Shown in pieces: positions 1 through 5,430 of a DNA stretch of 6,582 nucleotides (positions within the stretch are counted from its first letter, which is position 1; each line of letters opens with the position of its first letter). Below the pieces are notes generated by a model. The model ran no database searches. It had not been told where the DNA came from and worked only from the letters and a program-made list of their open reading frames with translations. Where the stretch lies: NCBI GenBank assembly GCA_016930115.1, contig JAFGHN010000036.1:1-6582 (forward strand). The letters are read 5' to 3'. The DNA comes from Spirochaetales bacterium. Its GTDB lineage: Bacteria; Spirochaetota; Spirochaetia; ARS1246. The translations under genes were made by a program, and so were the position numbers.

Positions 1-53
1 CCGTATGCCTTCTTTCCGGCTTTGATTTTGGCTTTGGCTTTGTTTGCGCGCAT
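1..53 (-). CDS. N-terminal fragment, probable HpcH/HpaI-family aldolase (runs off left edge)
   Basis: Only the first 17 codons are in the window, reading MRANKAKAKIKAGKKAY. The pattern Met-Arg-x-Asn-x-x-Lys-x-Lys-(Ile/Leu)-Lys-Ala-Gly is the usual opening of HpcH/HpaI aldolases (2-keto-3-deoxy acid aldolases such as GarL- and YfaU-type enzymes), which split 2-keto-3-deoxy sugar acids into pyruvate plus an aldehyde using a divalent metal. The start is well supported by a consensus AAGGAG six bases upstream. It lies 141 bases downstream of the hydroxyacid dehydrogenase on the same strand, a pairing that fits sugar-acid breakdown. The DNA is an imperfect run of GCCAAA units, giving the Lys-Ala repeats. 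The family call rests on a very short stretch and no catalytic residue is visible, so another protein with a Lys-rich N-terminus is possible. Confidence 0.55.
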   Translation of the reverse strand, partial: MRANKAKAKIKAGKKAY

Positions 54-59
54 GGAAGT

Positions 60-65
60 CTCCTT
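60..65 (-). promoter_or_regulatory. Shine-Dalgarno site of the left-edge aldolase-like gene
   Basis: The minus strand reads AAGGAG followed by six bases (ACTTCC) and then ATG at 53-51. This is a full-consensus ribosome binding site at ideal spacing, and it is the main reason for accepting such a short partial gene as real. Confidence 0.75.
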
Positions 66-114
66 GGCGGGTGATACCTAAGAGTAGCGCCGCCCCCGCG
101 GCCCGTCAATGAGC

Positions 115-172
115 GTCGCCCGGAGCGTCCGTCAACTGGTATCGGTGTGTCCTGATACCGCCGGCGGGCGAC
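115..172 (-). repeat. Nested inverted repeats in the dehydrogenase-aldolase gap
   Basis: Two inverted repeats are nested between the two minus-strand genes. The outer arms are perfect 8-mers, GTCGCCCG (115-122) and CGGGCGAC (165-172). The inner arms are GGTATC (138-143) and GATACC (154-159), and the inner stem can extend by two pairs, one of them G-U. A 10-base palindrome, CCGCCGGCGG (158-167), overlaps the right side. In a dehydrogenase-aldolase transcript this could fold as a two-tier hairpin that affects stability, processing or partial termination. No U-tract follows, so a classic intrinsic terminator is not supported. The inner hexamers could instead be a protein operator. Confidence 0.45.
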
Positions 173-194
173 CGGGGCACGCTAAACTTCGCGG

Positions 195-1163
195 TTATTT
201 TTTCTTGCCCGCCCGCCCCGGCCAGGCGGCCGGATCAAGCAGCGACGCAGGCTTTTCACCTGCAAACAGCTGCAAGATTTGGTCCACGACGCCTTGCGAC
301 ATGCGCTGGCTTCCTTGAGGTGTGTTGCTCGCCGTATGGGGCGTTGCGACAACGTTGTCCATCTGGAGCAGCGGATTATCGGCCTTGGGTGGCTCGACAT
401 CGAAAACATCGAGTCCGGCGCCGGCCAGGTGTCCGTCCTTCAGCACACGAATAAGGGCCGCCTCATCAACCACCGGGCCGCGGCTGGCGTTGACCAGATA
501 GGCGTCCGGCTTCATGAGTCGCAACTCGCGCTCTCCGATCATATGGTGCGTTTCCGGCATCAGCGGGGTATGTACCGTCACTACATCCGCGGTCTTGAGC
601 AGCTCATCCAGGCTTTTGATCATACTGGCGCCCGCCGGGAGCTTTGTGGTTTCCGGAACGAAAGGATCGTATACCAGTACTTTCATTTTTAATCCCAAGG
701 CACAGATCTCGGTCACGCGCCGGCCGATCCGTCCATAGCCGACCACACCCAGGACATGGTTCAGCGCCTCCAACCCAAGCAAGTCTTCCCGTGTCCAGGG
801 CTGATTCTGTCTGAGCATGCGGTCAGCCTTCACAACGCGCTTGGTCATGGCCAACATCAAGGCTACCGCGTGTTCCGCGGTGCTTTCGGTAGGCCCGTCG
901 GGCGTATTGGCCGACAGGATGCCGCGCTCACTTGCAGCCGCGACATCAACATTGTTGTAGCCGATACCGTGCCGGATTACCATCTTGAGCTGCGGACCGG
1001 CTTTGTCCATGAAGGCGCCGTCCACCTTCGCGCCGCCGATAATGGCAACTTCCGCGCCCCGCAAATCTTCCATAGTCCCGTTTGTGATGACCTCGGCATG
1101 CTCTTTCAGCCGCGCCAGTTCATCGGGGTACAAGCTGCGTTCCGCCCATACTTTCGGTTTCAT
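195..1163 (-). CDS. D-isomer-specific 2-hydroxyacid dehydrogenase (phosphoglycerate / glyoxylate-hydroxypyruvate reductase-like)
   Basis: A 322-residue cytosolic NAD(P)-dependent enzyme that interconverts a D-2-hydroxy acid and its 2-keto acid. The Rossmann motif G142-x-G144-x-x-G147 is followed by Asp166 (VYDPF), the acidic residue that normally favours NAD over NADP. The catalytic set is complete: Arg228 in NASRGP, Glu257 in DVFDVEPP and His276 in ATPHTAS. The N-terminal substrate half includes RHGIGYNNVD (64-73). The length matches short family members without an ACT or ASB regulatory domain, so it is less likely to be a classical serine-pathway SerA. The C-terminus ends in a basic GKKK. 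The ATG at 1163 has only a weak GAG-type ribosome site. Upstream lies the lactonase and downstream a probable aldolase, so hydroxypyruvate, glyoxylate, tartronate semialdehyde or a sugar-acid-derived keto acid are plausible substrates. The exact substrate cannot be read from sequence. Confidence 0.93.
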   Translation of the reverse strand: MKPKVWAERSLYPDELARLKEHAEVITNGTMEDLRGAEVAIIGGAKVDGAFMDKAGPQLKMVIRHGIGYNNVDVAAASERGILSANTPDGPTESTAEHAVALMLAMTKRVVKADRMLRQNQPWTREDLLGLEALNHVLGVVGYGRIGRRVTEICALGLKMKVLVYDPFVPETTKLPAGASMIKSLDELLKTADVVTVHTPLMPETHHMIGERELRLMKPDAYLVNASRGPVVDEAALIRVLKDGHLAGAGLDVFDVEPPKADNPLLQMDNVVATPHTASNTPQGSQRMSQGVVDQILQLFAGEKPASLLDPAAWPGRAGKKK

Positions 1164-1270
1164 ACTATTCTCGCTCCATGTTGAAAAGTTGAGTTACCGG
1201 GTCACCATGACTTATTTGTCCGGATACCGGTTTTGATTGTTGCTCGATAATAGGGAAATAAGAGACTTTC

Positions 1271-1285
1271 GCATACCCCTTGCCA
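1271..1285 (-). promoter_or_regulatory. Sigma-54-like -24/-12 motif upstream of the dehydrogenase gene
   Basis: The minus strand reads TGGCAAGGGGTATGC. Against the sigma-54 consensus TGGCAC-N5-TTGC it matches 8 of 10 positions, with the essential GG and GC dinucleotides at the correct spacing. It lies about 110 bases upstream of the dehydrogenase start, just after the lactonase stop. A start site near 1260 would give a leader of roughly 100 bases. A sigma-70-like -10 hexamer TATTAT (minus strand, 1252-1247) also lies in this gap but has no convincing -35. A single motif in a GC-rich gap can arise by chance. Confidence 0.25.
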
Positions 1286-1313
1286 GGGCCGGCCGGGTAT
1301 CATCAGCACTCTG

Positions 1314-2327
1314 TCAGCCGTCAAGCCGCAGCACGGTCACCCACATCGGCCGTATGCCGATATCACGGACTCCCAGAGACTTAAGCGAGCCCGCATCCAG
1401 ATCAATCCGAAAGGTTTCCATCTTTCCGGAACCCTGGCCGGCCGCAAACAGGAATCTGCCGGTCGGATCGATTGCGAACACCCTGGGGACCGGCTCGGTC
1501 TTCTGCCGCCCCAACGGAGTCATGCACCCTGTGTTTGCGTCGATCGCATAATGGGCGATACTGTCATGTCCCCGGTTGGACACAAACAACATCCGGCCAC
1601 AGGGCGTCATGTGGATCTGCGCGCACGTATTTTCTCCCGCAAAACCTCCGGGGAGCGTCGAGAGTGTCTGGAAATCCGCCAGGGTCCCGTGTACAGCGTC
1701 AAACCGGTAAGCGGTGACACTGCTTGAGTTCTCATTTGAGACATAGACGAAATCGTTCACCGGGTGAAATACGAAATGCCGGGGTCCTTCACCCGCGGGT
1801 CGTGTCACTTTCGATGAAGCATTTGGGGTGAGCATCCCTTTGTCTGCGTCAAACAGGAATTGGAAAATGGCGTTCGGCGGCACCGTGTGCGGCACAAACG
1901 CAAAGCGGTTTGCCCGGTCGGTCTGCACGCAGTGCGCGTGTTCCGCTGTAGGCACCTCGGCCACTTTTTCACCCGCCGCGCCGTCTGCTCCGATCGAATG
2001 CACCGTCACCTTCCCGGCACGATAATACGATGAGAGCAGGAATTTGCCGGTGCGATCGACGAACATATAACAGGGGTCCGCATCAAGGCCGATAGTCCCG
2101 AGCGCTGTCAGTCCGCCGGTATTTTGGTCAATACGAAAACTTGCTATCTCGCAGATGGATCTAATTCCAATATGCATGAACTCCTGCCCCTTATCCACCG
2201 CGATCGGTCCGGGGCCACCGCTCAAGCCTATGTCATTCTTGAAAGTCAGCGCACCGGTGTCAGGATCCATCGCATACAAGGCAATCTTGTTTTCGCCCGC
2301 AAGCGTAATATACGTGAAGTAACCCAT
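1314..2327 (-). CDS. Lactonase, 6-phosphogluconolactonase (YbhE/Pgl) beta-propeller family
   Basis: A 337-residue protein of the seven-bladed beta-propeller lactonase family, close in length to E. coli Pgl (331 residues). Family marks are AEHAHCVQTD (128-137), GEGPRHFVFHP (179-189) followed by FVYVSNENSSSV (193-204), and repeated blade endings such as FRIDQNTGGL, YAIDANTGCM and FRIDLDAGSL, in which each blade closes with an (I/F)D-x(2)-(T/A)G turn. Such enzymes hydrolyse sugar lactones, including 6-phosphogluconolactone, to the acids. No signal peptide is seen from this start, so it is probably cytosolic. The reading frame stays open for another 55 codons upstream, but the ATG at 2327 is chosen because AAGGAG sits five bases before it and the homologous fold starts there (GYFTYIT); the extension would cover the regulatory region. 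Its neighbours, a hydroxyacid dehydrogenase and an aldolase-like gene, suggest a role with non-phosphorylated sugar lactones, but that is inference. Confidence 0.9.
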   Translation of the reverse strand: MGYFTYITLAGENKIALYAMDPDTGALTFKNDIGLSGGPGPIAVDKGQEFMHIGIRSICEIASFRIDQNTGGLTALGTIGLDADPCYMFVDRTGKFLLSSYYRAGKVTVHSIGADGAAGEKVAEVPTAEHAHCVQTDRANRFAFVPHTVPPNAIFQFLFDADKGMLTPNASSKVTRPAGEGPRHFVFHPVNDFVYVSNENSSSVTAYRFDAVHGTLADFQTLSTLPGGFAGENTCAQIHMTPCGRMLFVSNRGHDSIAHYAIDANTGCMTPLGRQKTEPVPRVFAIDPTGRFLFAAGQGSGKMETFRIDLDAGSLKSLGVRDIGIRPMWVTVLRLDG

Positions 2328-2332
2328 CTGTT

Positions 2333-2338
2333 CTCCTT
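2333..2338 (-). promoter_or_regulatory. Shine-Dalgarno site that sets the lactonase start
   Basis: The minus strand reads AAGGAG, five bases (AACAG), then ATG. This consensus site fixes the lactonase start at 2327 rather than at the longer in-frame ATG at 2492, which would begin inside the opposite gene's promoter region. Confidence 0.8.
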
Positions 2339-2392
2339 CCTCATTGTAATACGCATGCGATGAAGAGGGAAAGAGCACCTGGCGCCTGTTTC

Positions 2393-2409
2393 TGTCTTCA
2401 AAAAAGACA
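2393..2409. repeat. Short inverted repeat TGTCTT-N5-AAGACA in the divergent intergenic region
   Basis: Perfect 6-base arms (2393-2398 and 2404-2409) flank a 5-base spacer, CAAAA. The right arm overlaps the first of the three 10-base-spaced GACAA units, so all may belong to one operator region. It lies about 65 bases upstream of the lactonase start and about 40 bases upstream of the plus-strand -35. It could bind a dimeric regulator acting on both directions. The arms are short, so chance is possible. Confidence 0.35.
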
Positions 2410-2430
2410 AAAAGGGACAATAAAGGACAA
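2405..2430 (+). repeat. Three direct repeats (A/G)GACAA at exact 10-base spacing, candidate operator
   Basis: AGACAA (2405-2410), GGACAA (2415-2420) and GGACAA (2425-2430) recur with exactly one helical turn between them, set in A-rich DNA, and end 17 bases before the -35 of the plus-strand promoter. Phased direct repeats just upstream of a promoter are typical of activator binding sites on one face of the helix. The excisionase-type HTH protein encoded immediately downstream is a natural candidate binder, since Xis-type proteins often bind direct repeats cooperatively. The binding partner is inference. Confidence 0.5.
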
Positions 2431-2447
2431 TGAAAGCATCTAAGGTA

Positions 2448-2476
2448 TTTACGGTACTTCAAAAGTCGCGTATACT
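2448..2476 (+). promoter_or_regulatory. Sigma-70-type promoter for the HTH-EIIA / EIIA-CBS / permease operon
   Basis: The -35 is TTTACG (2448-2453, 4 of 6 consensus bases) and the -10 is TATACT (2471-2476, 5 of 6), with an ideal 17-base spacer. The predicted transcription start is near 2483. That would leave only about 11 untranslated bases before the ATG at 2494, or about 38 before the in-frame ATG at 2521. It is preceded by phased GACAA repeats. Confidence 0.6.
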
Positions 2477-2493
2477 TCTGTTGGAAAACCAAT

Positions 2494-3171
2494 ATGAACG
2501 CACATGCCGAGAAATTTATTATGACGGTTCCTGAGGTTGCGGAATATCTCAGGATTGCCGAGAAGACGGTCCTGCGTCTCGTTCATGCCGGTACCATCCC
2601 CGCGACAAAGGTCGGCAACCAATGGCGGTTCTTCAAGTCAGTTATCGATGAATGGATGTTCGCCAATATGGGCAGCCGCACGCCGGCGGTACCTCTGGAT
2701 GAAAAACGTCCGATACATGAGCTCCTCGATCCGGATTATGTACTCCTTGATATCGCGCCCGGCAAAAAAGAACGCGTACTCGAACAGTTGATTGCCCCGC
2801 TGGTAAACAACGGGATAATTCACTCCGGGAGCCCGATGCTGAAAAAACTGATGTTCAGGGAGTCTATCAGCTCGACAGGAGTCGGAAACGGCGTGGCTTT
2901 CCCCCATGTGCGGAATCCGAAAGACAATCCGGCGGGGGCTCCCCCCGTGGTCGCGGGTATCTGCCGGGAAGGAACGGATTTTGACTCTCTTGACGCAAGA
3001 CCGGTAAACCTGTTTTTCCTCCTGTGTTCGGATAAGGATTCAATCCATCTGAACGTGATGTCCCGGCTGAGTTATCTGCTGATGTTTGAGGAGTTCAGAG
3101 ACGCTTTGATGAAATCGGAATCCCCGGGTCAGTTCATTGAAGTGATGTGGGAAAGAGAAACAATGGAATAG
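2494..3171 (+). CDS. Excisionase-type HTH DNA-binding domain fused to PTS EIIA (fructose/nitrogen type)
   Basis: A 225-residue two-domain regulator. Residues about 10-56 form an Xis/MerR-like winged HTH (MTVPEVAEYLRIAEKTVLRL, then IPATKVGNQWRF). Residues about 74-222 form a type-2 PTS EIIA domain with GVGNGVAFPH, where His138 is the expected phospho-acceptor. Arg122, 16 residues earlier, and His185, 47 residues later, match the conserved Arg and second His of mannitol EIIA and PtsN, so the phosphotransfer site looks intact. Known EIIA proteins of this class signal PTS state by phosphorylation; attached to an HTH, it probably couples that state to transcription. No EIIB, EIIC, HPr or EI is in the window. 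It starts the plus-strand operon and ends two bases before the next gene. The start is uncertain: ATG 2494 has almost no ribosome site, and ATG 2521 (Met10) follows a weak GAGA and begins exactly at the HTH. Confidence 0.9.
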   Translation: MNAHAEKFIMTVPEVAEYLRIAEKTVLRLVHAGTIPATKVGNQWRFFKSVIDEWMFANMGSRTPAVPLDEKRPIHELLDPDYVLLDIAPGKKERVLEQLIAPLVNNGIIHSGSPMLKKLMFRESISSTGVGNGVAFPHVRNPKDNPAGAPPVVAGICREGTDFDSLDARPVNLFFLLCSDKDSIHLNVMSRLSYLLMFEEFRDALMKSESPGQFIEVMWERETME

Positions 3172-3173
3172 AT

Positions 3174-4115
3174 ATGAAACTTGAGGCTCTGCTTTCCGAA
3201 AAGACCGTCGTATTCTTTGACAGGAAGGCTGCAAAGGAAAAGGTCATCGAAGAGCTGCTGCAGATCCTCTGGGATCACAGCAGCCTGAAACATGAAAACA
3301 TCCCTCAGGAAGTGATCTATTCAGAGTTTCTGATGAGAGAAAAGGAACAGACCACCGGGATTGGCGAAGGTTTTGCTTTTCCTCATGTAAGGTTGAATGA
3401 TCTGCGCGGTTCGTATTTCCTGGTTGCGGTATGCAGAAACGGTATCGATTTTAGCAGTCTCGACGGCCTCCCGGTCAGGTTCATCATTTTGACGATCGTG
3501 CCGCGGCTGTTGCCCGGTATTCTCCTGTCGTTTCGGGCTGCCATCGTTTCACTGTTGATGAAGCCGGAAACTCAAGAATCCATGCTGAACGCCGGCAGTC
3601 ACCATGAATTATATGAGATTATTAGATCGGGAAATATCGATATTGATAAGGTAATACTGGCGGAGAATATCATGCGCCCTTCGATAGGTAGCGTGAAATC
3701 TACTATGACCTTATATGAGGCCGCGCGCGAGCTTCATCGCCACCACGTCGATTCGCTGCCGGTATTTGACGAAAACGGAAACCTTGCCGGCAAACTCTCC
3801 TGCCATGACCTGTTTGCATACAGGCTTCCTGAATTTTTCAATACGCTGCATAGCATTTCCTTTATCAAGCTGATGAATCCGTTTGAGAAATATTTCGAAG
3901 TTGATCAGTCGCAGAAAATCGGCGATCTAAAGCTGAAACAGAAGATGCCCATCGTGAAACCGGACGCTACCATAATGGAAATCATATTCAAGATGACCGT
4001 GGAGAACCAGGAATTGCTCTATGTTGTGCAAGATGAAAAACTGCTGGGAATAATCGACCGGTTCAGCATCATCGACAAAATACTCATATCCAATTTTGAC
4101 GGGGCGCCGTCTTGA
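3174..4115 (+). CDS. PTS EIIA domain fused to a tandem CBS pair
   Basis: A 313-residue soluble protein. Residues 1-152 are a type-2 EIIA domain with GIGEGFAFPH, giving His71 as the phospho-acceptor, and Arg55 at the conserved -16 position. The second conserved active-site histidine, expected near residue 117-118, is replaced by leucine (PGILLSF), unlike the upstream paralogue. Residues about 163-218 are a first CBS motif (AENIMRPSI through HVDSLPVFDENGNLAGKL) and about 254-305 a second (KMPIVKPDATIMEIIF through LLGIIDRFSIIDKI). CBS pairs usually bind adenine nucleotides and often gate transporters. Met at 3174 is chosen because EIIA domains start MKLxxLLS; an in-frame ATG at 3147 would overlap the previous gene by 25 bases. 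The stop overlaps the permease start in TTGA. Likely role: a cytosolic regulator of the permease sensing PTS state, nucleotides or both; this is inferred from fusion and linkage. Confidence 0.9.
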   Translation: MKLEALLSEKTVVFFDRKAAKEKVIEELLQILWDHSSLKHENIPQEVIYSEFLMREKEQTTGIGEGFAFPHVRLNDLRGSYFLVAVCRNGIDFSSLDGLPVRFIILTIVPRLLPGILLSFRAAIVSLLMKPETQESMLNAGSHHELYEIIRSGNIDIDKVILAENIMRPSIGSVKSTMTLYEAARELHRHHVDSLPVFDENGNLAGKLSCHDLFAYRLPEFFNTLHSISFIKLMNPFEKYFEVDQSQKIGDLKLKQKMPIVKPDATIMEIIFKMTVENQELLYVVQDEKLLGIIDRFSIIDKILISNFDGAPS

Positions 4116-5383
4116 TAGGCTCGATCGTTATTTTTGTTGTCTTCTACACTCTCCTGATAAGCGAAAAGATCGAGAAATCGATTTTGGCTGTCTTCTTCGC
4201 ATTTCTTGCTATCGCGTTGAAGCTCATTAGTTTTGAGCAGGCGGTGGATGCGATAGACCTGAATGTGATCTTCCTCCTGATCGGGATGATGACAAGCGTC
4301 AATATCCTGGCGGAAACCGGATTCTTCGAATGGATCGCAATTTCTGTCGCAAAGAAGATGAAAGGCAGCGGATTCGGTATTCTTGCGATGCTGTTGATGA
4401 TCACCGCGTTGTTCTCCGCCATGCTGGACAACGTCACAACGGTCATTCTCATAGCGCCGATGACAATACTGATCACGCAGCTTCTGGAACTTCCCACGGT
4501 TCCCTTTCTGGTTTTTGAGGCGATGGCTTCAAATATTGGCGGAACTGCGACACTGATCGGGGACCCGCCTAATATCATCATAGGCTCGCGCGCGGGCCTC
4601 TCGTTCAACGATTTTCTCGTGCATGTCGCACCTGATATCCTGATTATCACGGTGCTGTTTGTCCTGATCGCGGTATTCCTTTTGCGGAAAAAACTGAGGG
4701 TCCCGCAGAACATCAAGGTCCGGGTTTTGGAATCGTTCCCTGGAAAGGCTATACGGGACCCAAAGAAGCTTCGTGTATCATTGGTAATATTCGCGTTGAT
4801 CTTCGTGGGATTTTTCCTTCACAATCTGCTCGATGTGCAACCCGGTGTCATCGCGCTGGGAGGCATGGCTTTGATGCTGTTTTTTGCACGTTCCGAAAGC
4901 GATGCAATGCTCAAATCGGTTGAATGGGATTCAATATTATTCTTCATCGGCCTGTTCATCATCATCGGAGCCATGGAGCAGAACGGTGTCCTCGATGTGT
5001 TTGCAGGATACATGATAAAAATCTCTGCGGGAAACATAATGTTTGCCACGTTAATCATCCTGTGGGGAAGCGCGGTTTTCAGCGCGGTTCTGGACAATAT
5101 ACCGTTTGTGGTAACGATGGTCCCCTTGGTCCAGAAACTTGCGGCAAGCTTTGACTTGAGCCCTGTGGGGCCGAACCCGCTCTTCTGGGCGCTGGCAATC
5201 GGCGCCTGTCTTGGGGGAAACGCCACATTGATCGGCGCATCGGCAAACGTGATCATCGCGAAGATAGGCAAGAAGAACAAATATGCCATTTCCTTCGGCT
5301 ACTTTTCGAAACTAAGCATTCCGCTGACGGTGATGACCCTTGCGGTCTCGACCGTCTATCTGTGGCTGCGATACCTCGTATAA
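4112..5383 (+). CDS. Ion permease of the ArsB/NhaD (P-protein/SLC13-like) superfamily
   Basis: A 423-residue inner-membrane protein, about 10-12 hydrophobic segments with a basic loop at about 192-222 splitting two homologous halves. Half one carries NVIFLLIGMM (51-60), SAMLDNVTTV (102-111) and NIGGTATLIGDPPN (141-154). Half two repeats these as DSILFFIGLF (273-282), SAVLDNIPFV (324-333) and CLGGNATLIGASANV (366-380). The paired LDN and GG-x-ATLIG motifs are typical of the P-protein (OCA2)/ArsB branch of the ion transporter superfamily, which includes arsenite, Na+/H+ and organic-anion carriers; the ion cannot be told from sequence. No arsenic genes are nearby. Start is TTG at 4112, overlapping the EIIA-CBS stop by four bases, which implies coupled translation; there is no strong ribosome site. 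Two upstream EIIA-type genes suggest that transport is controlled by PTS phosphorylation or nucleotide binding. Confidence 0.9.
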   Translation: MIGSIVIFVVFYTLLISEKIEKSILAVFFAFLAIALKLISFEQAVDAIDLNVIFLLIGMMTSVNILAETGFFEWIAISVAKKMKGSGFGILAMLLMITALFSAMLDNVTTVILIAPMTILITQLLELPTVPFLVFEAMASNIGGTATLIGDPPNIIIGSRAGLSFNDFLVHVAPDILIITVLFVLIAVFLLRKKLRVPQNIKVRVLESFPGKAIRDPKKLRVSLVIFALIFVGFFLHNLLDVQPGVIALGGMALMLFFARSESDAMLKSVEWDSILFFIGLFIIIGAMEQNGVLDVFAGYMIKISAGNIMFATLIILWGSAVFSAVLDNIPFVVTMVPLVQKLAASFDLSPVGPNPLFWALAIGACLGGNATLIGASANVIIAKIGKKNKYAISFGYFSKLSIPLTVMTLAVSTVYLWLRYLV

Positions 5384-5430
5384 CTCGCCGGACTTGCCTC
5401 TCGCTTCGTATTTCGTTAGATTCCTGAGCA

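Noticed and set aside
13..41. GCTTTG tandem hexamer repeat as a microsatellite or phase-variable tract.
   Set aside because: The units are imperfect and are explained by Lys-Ala codons at the start of the aldolase-like gene; a hexamer change would not shift frame.
279..1236. Plus-strand open frames across the hydroxyacid dehydrogenase gene.
   Set aside because: Shadows of a clear dehydrogenase with an intact catalytic triad on the minus strand; no domains or ribosome sites.
1291..1316. GC-rich GGCCGG stretch after the lactonase stop as an intrinsic terminator.
   Set aside because: It is a short palindromic GC run without a stable extended stem or a following T-tract on the minus strand.
2405..2430. 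The minus-strand reading of the repeats (TTGTCC/TTGTCT) as -35 boxes for the lactonase.
   Set aside because: No acceptable -10 hexamer lies 16-18 bases downstream of any of them.
2328..2492. A 55-codon N-terminal extension of the lactonase, starting at the ATG at 2492 on the minus strand.
   Set aside because: The consensus ribosome site at 2333-2338 and the family start (GYFTYIT) fix the start at 2327; the extension covers repeats and promoter elements and has no lactonase-like content.
3147..3173. A 9-codon longer start for the EIIA-CBS protein at the ATG at 3147.
   Set aside because: It would overlap the upstream gene by 25 bases; the EIIA fold conventionally begins at MKLxxLLS, which is the ATG at 3174.
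4144..5289. Long minus-strand open frames opposite the permease (4144-4716 and 4819-5289).
   Set aside because: They mirror the strongly biased codons of a hydrophobic membrane protein, contain no recognisable domain, and the plus-strand permease is certain.
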